Source of the DNA: JAIBJN01 sp963825255
GTDB taxonomy: Bacteria > Actinomycetota > Thermoleophilia > Gaiellales > Gaiellaceae
Assembly (NCBI GenBank): GCA_963825255.1
Contig: CAWGSF010000008.1
Coordinates: 124,001 to 188,000, forward strand
DNA: 64,000 nt
Reading direction: 5' to 3'
Both the position numbers and the translations under genes were made by a program. Positions within the stretch are counted from its first letter, which is position 1; the number at the start of each line of letters is the position of its first letter. This document shows positions 27,161 through 36,010 of this stretch, piece after piece. The notes beneath the pieces are model-generated. The model worked only from the letters and a program-made list of their open reading frames with translations, did not search any database and was not told where the DNA came from.

Positions 27161-28684
27161 ATGGCCGACGCGCCTCTTCTCGAGCTACGCGGGATCACGA
27201 AGCGTTTTCCGGGCGTCGTCGCCAACGATCACGTCGACCTCGATCTGACCAAGGGGGAGGTCCACGCCCTCCTGGGGGAGAACGGCGCCGGGAAGTCGAC
27301 GCTCATGAACATCCTCTACGGGCTCTACCACGCGGACGAAGGCGAGATCCTGATCGGGGGAAAGCCCGTGCGCATGGGCTCGACGCGCGACGCGATCGAG
27401 GCCGGCATCGGCATGGTGCACCAGCACTTCATGCTCATCCCGGTGATGACGGTCGCGGAGAACATCGTGCTCGCCGTCGAGCCCCACACAGGACCGTTCC
27501 TCGACCTCACGACGGCCGAGGAACGCGTTCGCGACATCTCCCGGCGCTACGGGCTCATGGTCGACCCGACGGCCCGGGTCGAGCGAATCAGCGTCGGCCA
27601 GCAGCAGCGAGTCGAGATCCTGAAGGCCCTCTACCGGGGTGCGGAGATCCTCATCCTCGACGAGCCGACGGCCGTGCTGACGCCGCAGGAGGCGCGCGAG
27701 CTCTTCGCCATCATCCGCTCCCTCACCGAGGAAGGGAAGTCGGTCATCTTCATCACCCACAAACTGAACGAGGTGCTCGAGATCGCCGACCGGATCACCG
27801 TGCTCCGCCAGGGGAGGCAGGTGGACACGGTGCCGAGAGAAGGGGCGACCCAGGAGGGGCTGGCCCGCATGATGGTCGGGCGCGAGGTCGTCCTGCGGGT
27901 GGAGAAGCCGCCGGCCCAGCCGGGCGAGCCCCTGCTCGTGGCCGAGAACCTCGTCGTCTTGGACGACCGTGGACTCGAGGCCTGCCGGGGCGTCTCCTTC
28001 GAGGTGCGGGCTGGGGAGATCGTGGGCCTCGCCGGTGTCGACGGCAACGGCCAGACCGAGCTGATCGACGCGCTCACCGGGCTGCTGCACCCCGCCTCGG
28101 GCAAGATCGTCGTCGCAGGGCAAGACGTCACCGGGGCGACCGCGCGCGAGGTCCTCGACAACGGCGTCGGGCACATCCCGGAGGACCGCCAGCGCCGCGG
28201 GCTCGTCCTCGACTTCACGCTTGCCGAGAACCTCGCCCTCCACGACTTCAGGAACCCGCCCGACTCTCGCTTCGGCTGGCTCTATCCGCGGCGGCTGGTC
28301 GAGCGGGCCCGTAGGCTCCTCGCCGAGTTCGACGTCCGCGGCGGCGGGCCCGAGACGGTCGCCGCGTCCCTGTCGGGCGGCAACCAGCAGAAGGTTGTCG
28401 TCGCTCGCGAGGTCTCCCGCGACCCCCGGATCCTCGTCGCCGCCCAGCCGACCCGCGGGCTCGACGTCGGCGCGATCGAGTTCGTCCATCGTCGGCTCGT
28501 CGCGGAACGCGACGAGGGCCGCGCGATCCTCCTCGTCTCCTTCGAGCTCGAGGAGATCCTCTCCCTTGCCGACCGCATCCTCGTCATCTTCGAGGGCCGG
28601 ATCGTCGGCGAGTATCCCCCGACCGTCTCCGAGGAGGAGCTCGGCTTTGCCATGACGGGCGGGCGCCACGACGAGGCGGCCTGA
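27161..28684 (+). CDS. ABC transporter ATP-binding protein, BMP/nucleoside type (two ATPase domains)
   Basis: A 507-residue duplicated ATPase of the sugar/nucleoside importer class (NupO/YufO-like). Domain 1 has Walker A GENGAGKST, signature SVGQQQRVEILKAL and Walker B ILILDEPTAVLTP. Domain 2 has a degenerate P-loop (GVDGNGQTE), signature LSGGNQQKVVVAREV and a modified Walker B (ILVAAQPTRGLD). This asymmetry is normal for the class. The ATG at 27161 follows the intercistronic hairpin. It energises uptake by the two permeases downstream. Confidence 0.94.
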   Translation: MADAPLLELRGITKRFPGVVANDHVDLDLTKGEVHALLGENGAGKSTLMNILYGLYHADEGEILIGGKPVRMGSTRDAIEAGIGMVHQHFMLIPVMTVAENIVLAVEPHTGPFLDLTTAEERVRDISRRYGLMVDPTARVERISVGQQQRVEILKALYRGAEILILDEPTAVLTPQEARELFAIIRSLTEEGKSVIFITHKLNEVLEIADRITVLRQGRQVDTVPREGATQEGLARMMVGREVVLRVEKPPAQPGEPLLVAENLVVLDDRGLEACRGVSFEVRAGEIVGLAGVDGNGQTELIDALTGLLHPASGKIVVAGQDVTGATAREVLDNGVGHIPEDRQRRGLVLDFTLAENLALHDFRNPPDSRFGWLYPRRLVERARRLLAEFDVRGGGPETVAASLSGGNQQKVVVAREVSRDPRILVAAQPTRGLDVGAIEFVHRRLVAERDEGRAILLVSFELEEILSLADRILVIFEGRIVGEYPPTVSEEELGFAMTGGRHDEAA

Positions 28685-28721
28685 TGGCGTACGAGCCACG
28701 GACGCCGACACCACGGCCGCC

Positions 28722-29876
28722 GTGAGCGAGTGGTTCTCGACGCGGCTCGGCGGCATCGTCATCCCCTTCGCCGCTGCCCTCCTCGCGTTTCTGATCGGCG
28801 GGCTCGTCGTGCTGATCACCGGCAGCAACCCGGTGAGCGCCTACAAGGCCATCTTCGAGGGCTCCGGCCTCAACTGGTTCTTCCCCTGGGTCACGGGAGA
28901 GGCGCGCGAGGACGCCGCCAACGACCTGCAACAAACGCTCATCCTCATGACGCCGCTCGTGCTCACCGGGATCGCGGTCGCGTTCGCGTTCCGCTGCGGG
29001 CTCTTCAACATCGGCGGGCAGGGCCAGTACTGGATCGGCTTCATCGCGGCGGTCTGGGTCGGAACTCACTTCGAAGGGATGGCGCGGCCGCTCCACATCC
29101 TGCTCGCGATCGCCGCAGGCATCCTGGGTGGGGCGCTCTGGGGCGGGATCGCCGGCGCGCTGAAGGCGGCCGTCGGGGCCCACGAGGTGATCACGACGAT
29201 CATGCTCAACTGGATCGCGATCTGGGGCGGGACGTACCTCTTCGAGATCGGTGGCCACCTCCAGGGCCCCGAGGACTTCCTCCCTCGCTCGGCCGAGGTT
29301 GCCGACTCCGCGAGGCTCTGGCCGATCTGGGGATCCCTGCCCGCCTTGCACAGCGGCATCTTCATCGCCCTCTTCGCGCTCGTCGTCTACCACCTCCTGC
29401 TGAACAGGACGACGCTCGGCTTCGAGGTGCGCGCCGTGGGCTTCAACCCCGAAGCAGCGCGCTACAGCGGCATTTCCGTCGCCCGGAACTACTTCCTCGC
29501 CCTGGCCATCGCCGGCTCCTTCGCGGGCCTCGCCGGAGCCGTCGACGTACTCGGCTTCAAGTTCGCGGTCTCGACGAGCGACTTCCGCACGAACCTCCTC
29601 GCGTTCACGGGAATCGCCGTCGCCCTCCTGGGACGCAACAAGGCGGTCGGCATCCTCCTGGCGGCGCTCCTGTTCGCCGCGCTCCAGGTGGGAACGTCCA
29701 CCCGTCAGCTCGATCCCGAGGTCTTCGACCCCGAGCTCGCCACGGACCTCGCGACGATGATCCAGGCCCTCGTCATCTTCTTCGTCGGCGCGGAGCTGCT
29801 CATCGTCTACATCTGGGAGGCGAGGCGCTATCTGCCCGGAAGATCGGCGACGACGGAGCCGGAGGCCGGCGCATGA
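28722..29876 (+). CDS. ABC transporter permease, nucleoside type (first subunit)
   Basis: A 384-residue inner-membrane permease of the BPD-transp-2/YufP-like family with 8-10 hydrophobic segments. Characteristic sequences are LTGIAVAFAFRCGLFNIGGQGQYWIG (in part) and the cytoplasmic EVRAVGFNPEAARYSGI loop that contacts the ATPase. GTG at 28722 is the only suitable start; the 37-base gap contains an out-of-frame ATG. The next permease overlaps it by ATGA. Confidence 0.92.
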   Translation: MSEWFSTRLGGIVIPFAAALLAFLIGGLVVLITGSNPVSAYKAIFEGSGLNWFFPWVTGEAREDAANDLQQTLILMTPLVLTGIAVAFAFRCGLFNIGGQGQYWIGFIAAVWVGTHFEGMARPLHILLAIAAGILGGALWGGIAGALKAAVGAHEVITTIMLNWIAIWGGTYLFEIGGHLQGPEDFLPRSAEVADSARLWPIWGSLPALHSGIFIALFALVVYHLLLNRTTLGFEVRAVGFNPEAARYSGISVARNYFLALAIAGSFAGLAGAVDVLGFKFAVSTSDFRTNLLAFTGIAVALLGRNKAVGILLAALLFAALQVGTSTRQLDPEVFDPELATDLATMIQALVIFFVGAELLIVYIWEARRYLPGRSATTEPEAGA

Positions 29877-31093
29877 GCGCCGAGGCCAGAACGGCGGCGG
29901 GGGTCGAGCTCCTCCGGCGCGCCACCGAGGCGCGCACGATCGCGATCGTTGGCATCTCCGCCGGGGTGTTCGCGCTCTGGGTCGCGCTTCCGCCCTGGAC
30001 CCTCGAGACCGCAGGAGCGCCGATCGCCGCGGGCTTCGTCGCTCTCGCCTGCGGCATCGCGGCCGTCCCCCGCGGCGAGACGAAGCTGGGGTGGTGGTCG
30101 ATCGGTGTCGGCCTCGCGGGCACCCTCGCTGGGATCTGGCTCCAGAGCAAGGATGCCGACACGCTCGCCAGCATCGTCACGGCAGGGCTCGTCGCCTCGA
30201 CGATCCGCTTCGCGACGCCACTCGCGTTCGCGGCCATGGGCGGCATCTTCTCCGAGCGCTCCGGCGTCGTGAACATCGGGCTCGAGGGGATGATGCTGAT
30301 GGGCGCCTTCTTCGGGCTCTGGGGCGCGCTCTGGAGCGGCACGTGGGTCGTCGGGCTCCTCATGGCGATGCTCTTCGGCGGGGCCCTCGCGCTCGTGCAC
30401 GCGGTCTTCTGCATCCATCTCCGAGCGGATCAGATCGTGAGCGGGTTCGCGGTCAACTTCCTCGCCCTGGGCCTCACCGGGTTTCTCTTCAGCTCACTCT
30501 GGCCCGGGGGCATCCCGAGCGGGGTGTCCCGGGTTCCGCAGGTCTCGCTGGACTTCCTCTACGACGTCCCGGTCTTCGGTGACTTCCTCGGGAACGTCTT
30601 CGGAGACCTCAACCTGATGATCTGGCTCATGTTCGCCACCGTCATCCTCTCGTACGTCGTGCTCTTCAAGACGCCCATCGGCCTGCGAATCCGCGCCGTC
30701 GGCGAGCACCCCCGCGCGGCCGACACCGTCGGTATCTCCGTCTACGGCGTCCGGTACGCCGCCGTGGTCACCTCCGGAGTGCTCGCGTCCCTCGGGGGGG
30801 CATTCCTCTCGATCGGCTTCGTGGGCACGTTCGCCGAGAATATGACGGCGGGACGCGGCTTCATCGCCCTCGCAGCGGTCATCTTCGGGAAGTGGCGGCC
30901 GGGCTGGGCGTTCGCCGCGACGTTGCTCTTCGGCTTCGGCTTTGCGCTCTCCATTCCGCTCCAGCGAGAGGCGGACATCTCCGAGAACCTCATCTCGACG
31001 GTGCCCTACGTGCTCACGCTCATCGCGCTGGTCGGGGTCATCGGCCGCTCCATCCCGCCTGCCGCCGTTGGCCGCCCGTACGTCAAGCAGTGA
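29873..31093 (+). CDS. ABC transporter permease, nucleoside type (second subunit)
   Basis: A 406-residue permease partner of the previous protein (YufQ-like). An extra N-terminal hydrophobic region (residues about 20-95) precedes the conserved core FAAMGGIFSERSGVVNIGLE and the coupling loop IRAVGEHPRAADTVGI. The ATG overlaps the stop of the first permease, and its own stop overlaps the next small gene's GTG, so four genes are translationally linked. Together they would import purine nucleosides or similar molecules, matching the nucleoside hydrolase and ribokinase just upstream. Confidence 0.92.
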   Translation: MSAEARTAAGVELLRRATEARTIAIVGISAGVFALWVALPPWTLETAGAPIAAGFVALACGIAAVPRGETKLGWWSIGVGLAGTLAGIWLQSKDADTLASIVTAGLVASTIRFATPLAFAAMGGIFSERSGVVNIGLEGMMLMGAFFGLWGALWSGTWVVGLLMAMLFGGALALVHAVFCIHLRADQIVSGFAVNFLALGLTGFLFSSLWPGGIPSGVSRVPQVSLDFLYDVPVFGDFLGNVFGDLNLMIWLMFATVILSYVVLFKTPIGLRIRAVGEHPRAADTVGISVYGVRYAAVVTSGVLASLGGAFLSIGFVGTFAENMTAGRGFIALAAVIFGKWRPGWAFAATLLFGFGFALSIPLQREADISENLISTVPYVLTLIALVGVIGRSIPPAAVGRPYVKQ

Positions 31094-31428
31094 ACGGGGG
31101 CGAGACCAACACGAAGGCCGTCTGGGCCTTCCTCCTCGCGCTGCTCGCCCTCGCTGCCCTGGGCGGCGCCGTCGTCGCGGCCCGCTACTACGGCGAGATC
31201 CGCCTCTCCGACGCCCTCGTGGCGGTCCCGATCGCGCTCGTCTCGGCCATCGCCTCCGTCGTCCTCGGCCGCCGCGCCAAGGCCGAGCACGTGCGCACGC
31301 TCGGGAGGCGCGGCCGGCGCGGGTTCGTCGCCCTCGCCCGCTTCCTCGGGACGTTCGCGCTCGTGCTCGCGGTCACCGCGGCGCTCGCCCTCGCCGTGTT
31401 CGCGGTGCTCGTGCTCGTCCTGGAGTAG
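31090..31428 (+). CDS. Small membrane protein of unknown function
   Basis: A 112-residue protein with three hydrophobic segments (about 9-30, 42-58 and 86-111) and a basic loop RRAKAEHVRTLGRRGRR between the second and third. A DUF4190-like or general actinobacterial small-membrane-protein relationship is possible but not assured. Its GTG overlaps the permease stop (GTGA), so it may be co-expressed with the transporter. Confidence 0.7.
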   Translation: MNGGETNTKAVWAFLLALLALAALGGAVVAARYYGEIRLSDALVAVPIALVSAIASVVLGRRAKAEHVRTLGRRGRRGFVALARFLGTFALVLAVTAALALAVFAVLVLVLE

Positions 31429-31446
31429 TCTCCCGGAGACGGCCGC

Positions 31447-31452
31447 TAGAAT
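31447..31452 (+). promoter_or_regulatory. Candidate -10 element for the RodZ-like gene
   Basis: TAGAAT lies 9 bases before the GTG at 31462. Confidence 0.45.
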
Positions 31453-31461
31453 CGGGGGTTC

Positions 31462-32217
31462 GTGTTCGAGATCGGCAACAGCCTGCGAGAGGCTCGTTTG
31501 CGGCAGGGTCTCGACTTCACCCGGATCGAGGAAGAGACCAAGATCCGCGGGAAGTACCTGAGGGCGCTCGAGGACGAGCAGTTCGACGCCCTTCCCGGAG
31601 ACACCTACGTCAAGGGCTTCCTGCGCACGTACGCGGAGCATCTCGGCCTCGACGGCCAGCTCTACGTCGACGAGTACAACTCCCGCTTCACGACCCTGGA
31701 GGAGGTCGCCACCGCTCCGTCGGCGTCGCGACAGCCGAGGCAGCGGCGACCCGTCGAGTCGAACTTCGTCGTCGTCGCGCTCGCGGGCATCGTCGCCGTG
31801 ACGGTTCTCGTCGTCATCGGGCTCGCGGGCATCGGCTCCGACTCGCCGGAGCAGACGCCGCTCGTCGGGACGACGACGGAGGACACGACGACGGCCCCGG
31901 CGCAGACGACTCCGTCAGGGACGGGCTCGGCGGGACCACGGGAGGCGCGCCCCGTCCGCCTCCTGCTCACCGCCGTCGGTGGCGGCTGCTGGATGCAGGT
32001 GCGCGCCGGCGGCGTAAACGGCAAGCTCGTCTACGAGGGGACGCTCGAACAGGGCCAGACCCAGCGCTTCGTCAAGTACGAGCGGCTCTGGCTCGAGCTC
32101 GGCGCTCCCGGCAACCTCAACGCGAAGCTGAACGGTCGGCGCGTCGACTTCCCCCAGAAGCCCGCGATCGTCCTCGTCTCGGCCCGCGGCGTTCGCACGG
32201 TCTCAAGCGCCGGCTGA
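31462..32217 (+). CDS. RodZ-like HTH membrane protein (HTH_25 and DUF4115)
   Basis: A 251-residue bitopic protein. The N-terminal helix-turn-helix domain (IGNSLREARLRQGLDFTRIE, then YVKGFLRTYAEHLGLD) is typical of RodZ, which links the MreB cytoskeleton to the cell wall. A single transmembrane helix is at about 98-118, followed by a Thr/Pro-rich linker and a C-terminal beta domain of the DUF4115 type (CWMQVRAGGVNGKLVYEGTL). Adjacent cinA and recA are usual neighbours of rodZ-like genes in Gram-positive bacteria. Whether this organism has MreB is not visible. Confidence 0.85.
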   Translation: MFEIGNSLREARLRQGLDFTRIEEETKIRGKYLRALEDEQFDALPGDTYVKGFLRTYAEHLGLDGQLYVDEYNSRFTTLEEVATAPSASRQPRQRRPVESNFVVVALAGIVAVTVLVVIGLAGIGSDSPEQTPLVGTTTEDTTTAPAQTTPSGTGSAGPREARPVRLLLTAVGGGCWMQVRAGGVNGKLVYEGTLEQGQTQRFVKYERLWLELGAPGNLNAKLNGRRVDFPQKPAIVLVSARGVRTVSSAG

Positions 32218-33498
32218 ATGCGTCCGCGCGCGCTCGTCGTCCTCACGGGCAGCGAGCTCGTGCGCGGGGACAGGAACGACCGCAACGGCGCGTTCCTCGC
32301 CCGCGAGCTGACGCGGCTCGGGCTCGAGCCGGTGCGGATCCTGCTCGTCGGCGACGACCCGGTCGAGCTCGAGCGCGCGATCGCCGAGGGCGTCGCGGCC
32401 GACGTGTGTGTCCTCTCCGGCGGGCTGGGCCCGACCCACGACGACCGCACCGTGGAGACGCTCGCGCGCGTGGCGGGGCGCCCCCTTCGGGTCGACGAGG
32501 GGCTCGCGGCGGAGATCGAGGCCGTCTCGCGCGGCGTCGCCGAGCGCCTGCAGCGTCCCTACGCCGACTTCGCCCACGGCGTCCGGAAGCAGGCATCCCT
32601 ACCCGACGGCGGGGTCGCGGTCGGCCTCGCCGGCACCGCCCCAGCGGTCGTCCTCGCCCTGGACGGCCGCGTCGCGGTCGCGCTCCCGGGGCCGCCGAAC
32701 GAGCTCCGCCGCCTCTGGCCGCGCGTGCTCGAGTCCGACGCGTTCCGACAGGTCCTCGCGCGGGCCGAGGTGCCGCAGCATCGCGTCCTGCGCTTCTTCG
32801 GGCCGAGCGAGTCCGCGGTCGCGCGGGCGCTCGACGACGCCGGTGGAGAGAGCGAAGACGTCGAGGTCACGGTGTGCGCGCACGACCTCGAGATCCGCGT
32901 CGACCTGTATGCGCGGGGAGGCGGTGGGGAGCGCGCGGAGGCGCTCGGAGCAGCGCTCGCCGCCCACTTCGCCGACGACCTCTTCTCCGAGGACGACCGA
33001 CCGGTGGCGGAGCTCGTCCTCGAGCTCTGCCGGGCTCGCGGATGGATGCTCGCGACCGCCGAGTCGTGCACGGGCGGGCTCGTCGGCGCGCGGCTGACGG
33101 ACGTCCCCGGCTCGAGCGACGTCTACCTCGGCGGCGCGGTCGCGTACGCCAACGGGACGAAGGAGGCGCTGGTCGGAGTCCCGCGCGCGCTGCTCGACGA
33201 GCACGGGGCCGTCTCGGCCGAGGTGGCCGACGCGATGGCGGACGGCGTCCGGTCCGAGCTGGGCGCGGACGTCGGCGTCTCCGTGACGGGCATCGCCGGC
33301 CCGGACGGCGGGACGGAGGAGAAGCCCGTCGGGCTCGTCTTCCTCTCCGTGCGCACGCCGACGGCCGCGACGACCGAGCGGTTCGTGCTCCCGGGAGACC
33401 GCGAGGCGGTCAGGGCCCGGGCAACCGCGTGGGCTCTCCACACTCTGCGGCGCCTTCTGGCACAGCCGGGCACACACGCGCATGAGCGATCCGGATAG
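32218..33498 (+). CDS. cinA: Competence/damage-inducible protein CinA
   Basis: A 426-residue protein with an N-terminal MoaB/CinA (COG1058) domain (LTGSELVRGDRNDRNGAFLA, SGGLGPTHDDRTVETLA) and a C-terminal nicotinamide-nucleotide amidohydrolase domain (ATAESCTGGLVGARLT, SVTGIAGPDGGTEEKPVG). Known activities in relatives are ADP-ribose pyrophosphatase and NMN deamidase. ATG 32218 directly follows the RodZ-like stop. Its end overlaps thpR by 17 bases, and recA follows, the common cinA-recA arrangement. Confidence 0.94.
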   Translation: MRPRALVVLTGSELVRGDRNDRNGAFLARELTRLGLEPVRILLVGDDPVELERAIAEGVAADVCVLSGGLGPTHDDRTVETLARVAGRPLRVDEGLAAEIEAVSRGVAERLQRPYADFAHGVRKQASLPDGGVAVGLAGTAPAVVLALDGRVAVALPGPPNELRRLWPRVLESDAFRQVLARAEVPQHRVLRFFGPSESAVARALDDAGGESEDVEVTVCAHDLEIRVDLYARGGGGERAEALGAALAAHFADDLFSEDDRPVAELVLELCRARGWMLATAESCTGGLVGARLTDVPGSSDVYLGGAVAYANGTKEALVGVPRALLDEHGAVSAEVADAMADGVRSELGADVGVSVTGIAGPDGGTEEKPVGLVFLSVRTPTAATTERFVLPGDREAVRARATAWALHTLRRLLAQPGTHAHERSG

Positions 33499-34042
33499 CG
33501 TCGCTCCCGATGAGCGCCTCCGCCTCTTCACCGCCTTTCCCCTGCCGCGGGACGCGGCCGAGCGTCTCGCCGCCTGGCAGCGCGAGGAGCTGGCGGGCGT
33601 CCGGGATGCCCGCCCGGTGCCGACGGAGAACCTCCACGTCACCCTCGCCTTCCTCGGCTCGACGCCGCGCGCCGAGATCGGGAGGATCGCCGGCGTGCTC
33701 CGCGACGTGGCCGGGGTCGCTTCCCGTCCGGTCCTCTCGCCGACGCGCTACCGGGAGACCAGGAGCGTCGGCATGGTGGTGCTCGACGACGAGGGCGGGC
33801 GGGCGACGACGCTCGCGGGCGAGCTCGGCGCGGGCCTCGAGCGTCTCGGCGTCTACCGGCGCGAGCGACGGCCGTGGCTCCCGCACGTGACCGTGCTCCG
33901 CTTCCGCCGGGCCCCGCGGCTCGACCCCTCGCTCCCCGATCTCGGGCGGGTGAGTCCGTCCGAAGTGGCTCTCTATCATTCGGTGCTCCGACCGAACGGG
34001 GCGCAGCACGAGATCGTCGAATCGGTTGCTCTGCGGGCATGA
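33482..34042 (+). CDS. thpR: RNA 2',3'-cyclic phosphodiesterase (2H family)
   Basis: A 186-residue LigT/ThpR-type 2H phosphoesterase. Both catalytic HxTx motifs are visible: NLHVTLAFLG in the first half and PHVTVLRF in the second. The enzyme hydrolyses 2',3'-cyclic ends of RNA and in some species has 2'-5' ligase activity in vitro. It sits between cinA and recA, which recurs in many genomes. It overlaps the end of cinA. Confidence 0.92.
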   Translation: MSDPDSVAPDERLRLFTAFPLPRDAAERLAAWQREELAGVRDARPVPTENLHVTLAFLGSTPRAEIGRIAGVLRDVAGVASRPVLSPTRYRETRSVGMVVLDDEGGRATTLAGELGAGLERLGVYRRERRPWLPHVTVLRFRRAPRLDPSLPDLGRVSPSEVALYHSVLRPNGAQHEIVESVALRA

Positions 34043-34060
34043 GACCAGGAGGTTGACGTC

Positions 34061-35167
34061 GTGACCGACTCCCAACGCGACCAGGCGCTGGACGCCGCGC
34101 TCAGCCAGATCGAGCGGCAGTACGGCAAGGGCTCGGTCATGAAGATGAACGATCAGGCGCAGATCGCCATCCCGTCCATCTCCACGGGCGCGCTCTCGCT
34201 CGACCTCGCCCTCGGGATCGGCGGGTTGCCGCGCGGCCGCATCGTCGAGATCTTCGGCCCCGAGTCCTCGGGCAAGACGACGCTCGTCTACCACGTCCTC
34301 GCGGAGGCGCAGCGTCGCGGCGGCATCTGCGCCTTCATCGACGCCGAGCACTCGATGGACCCCGCCTACGCACGGCGCATCGGCGTCTCCATCGACGATC
34401 TCCTCGTCTCCCAGCCCGACCACGGCGAGCAGGCGCTCGAGATCGCGGAGCTCCTCATCCGCAGCGGCGCGCTCGACGTCGTCGCCGTCGACTCCGTCGC
34501 GGCACTCACGCCCAAGGCGGAGATCGAGGGGGAGATGGGCGACAGCCACGTCGGCCTCCAGGCGCGGCTCATGAGCCAGGCGCTGCGGAAGCTCGCCGGC
34601 ACGCTCAACCGCACCGGCACCGTCGCGCTCTTCACGAACCAGCTTCGCGAGAAGATCGGCGTCATGTTCGGCAACCCGGAGACGACGCCCGGCGGCCGCG
34701 CGCTCAAGTTCTACTCGTCCGTGCGGCTCGACATCCGGCGCATCGAGACCCTCAAGGAGGGCGTCGAGGCCTTCGGGAACCGCGTGCGCGTCAAGGTCGT
34801 CAAGAACAAGGTCGCCCCGCCGTTCAAGCAGGCCGAGTTCGACGTCATCTACGGGGAGGGCATCTCCTGGGACGGCACCGTCATCGACGTCGCGCTCGAG
34901 CGGAAGATCGTCCAGAAATCGGGGTCGTACTTCAGCTTCGGCGACGAGCGGCTCGGCCAGGGACGCCAGAACGCGACCGCCTTCCTCCGCGAGCATCCCG
35001 ACGTCGCCGACCAGATCGTCCGAGGCATCCAGACCCAGCTCGGCGACGAGGTGGTCGTCTCCTCCAGGCTTCTGCCGGTGGGTGACGGCGGCCCGCCAGT
35101 CGACGCGGACGCCGACGCGGACGCGGACGAGGGCGCGCCCGCCGAGGCCGCCGCGACGGCCGGGTAA
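34061..35167 (+). CDS. recA: Recombinase RecA
   Basis: A 368-residue RecA that catalyses homologous strand exchange and LexA-type cleavage. It shows SQIERQYGKGSVMKM, Walker A GPESSGKTTL, the DAEHSMDPAYARRIGV segment, SVAALTPKAEIEGEMGD, and loop 2 around FTNQLREKIGVMFGNPETTP. The tail is unusually regular and acidic (DADADADADEG). GTG at 34061 is preceded by AGGAGG at a workable distance. recX follows directly. Confidence 0.97.
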   Translation: MTDSQRDQALDAALSQIERQYGKGSVMKMNDQAQIAIPSISTGALSLDLALGIGGLPRGRIVEIFGPESSGKTTLVYHVLAEAQRRGGICAFIDAEHSMDPAYARRIGVSIDDLLVSQPDHGEQALEIAELLIRSGALDVVAVDSVAALTPKAEIEGEMGDSHVGLQARLMSQALRKLAGTLNRTGTVALFTNQLREKIGVMFGNPETTPGGRALKFYSSVRLDIRRIETLKEGVEAFGNRVRVKVVKNKVAPPFKQAEFDVIYGEGISWDGTVIDVALERKIVQKSGSYFSFGDERLGQGRQNATAFLREHPDVADQIVRGIQTQLGDEVVVSSRLLPVGDGGPPVDADADADADEGAPAEAAATAG

Positions 35168-35236
35168 TCGGGTCGGAGGACGGGGACGGGCGCCGAGCCG
35201 AGACTCACGGCCGTCCGCCGCGTTCGCCCCGGCCGC

Positions 35237-35780
35237 GTGGCGCTCGAGGTCGACGGGAAGCCCTGGCGCGTCGTCCCGGACGACGTGCTCGTCCGGTGCC
35301 GCCTCGCCCCGGACACCGCGCTCGACCGGCCGCGCCTCCGGGAGATCCGACGTGAGCTTCTGCGGGCGGAGGCCCTCGGGGCCGCCGTGCGCGCCCTCTC
35401 CCGCCGCGACCTGTCCGAGCGGCGGCTCCGCGAGCGCCTGGCGTCCCGCGGCGTCCGCTCGGACGCCGCGGAGAGCGTCGTGAGCGGCGCTCGCGTCGGC
35501 CGGCGCCGTCGACGATGCCCGGCTCGCGCACGCGCGCGCGGCGTCCCTCTCCGACCGGGGCTGGGGCGATGCGGCGATCGGCGCCCGTCTCGAGCGGGAA
35601 GGGCTCTCGGCCGAGCTCGTGAGCGGCGCGCTGGCCGGGCTTTCTCCGGAGAGCCGTCGGGCGGCCGGGATCGCGGCGCGCGCGCCCGACCGCCGCGCGG
35701 CCTGGCGACTGCTCGCCCGGCGCGGCTTCTCGCCCGACGCGATCGAGGACGCGCTCGGCCCTCTGGACGAGGGCACGTGA
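35237..35780 (+). CDS. recX: Regulatory protein RecX, interrupted by a +1 frameshift
   Basis: A small helical modulator of RecA filaments. The first part (PWRVVPDDVLVRCRLAPD, ALSRRDLSERRLRERLASRG) is in one frame; after AAESVVS the sequence continues in the next frame as ALASAGAVDDARLAHARAAS and GFSPDAIEDALGPL, ending at 35780. Removing one base at about 35486 restores RecX. Homology-like residues (LTAVRRVRPGR) extend upstream of the GTG at 35237 as far as 35186, where an ACG follows GGAGG; the true start is therefore uncertain. It lies 69 bases after recA as expected. Confidence 0.82.
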
Positions 35781-36010
35781 CCGCGGCTACCATACCGTCA
35801 CATTCCGCAAGAAATGCCTGCAACTGGAACGGCTCAGGCCGAATCGGACTCGACAGAACGGCGCTCACCCCAATGACCAGACACCTGACGCGCAGCACCA
35901 TCACGAGGAGGCGACCTCGGGCGGATAGCTGACCCGCTGACGAGGCGCGGCTGCGCGCGCCGATTCACCGAACGGCCGTTCCTACGGGCTCGACCACGTA
36001 GGAGCGAGCA
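35781..36010 (+). other. Non-coding leader between recX and rny
   Basis: About 230 bases with no convincing gene. TACCAT near 35790 could be a -10 element. Two tiny reading frames follow, starting at ATG 35814 (20 codons) and ATG 35874 (19 codons), joined by an ATGA overlap; the second is basic. They could be upstream leader peptides of rny, but evidence is weak. A TAGGAGCGAG ribosome binding site precedes the rny ATG. Confidence 0.4.
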
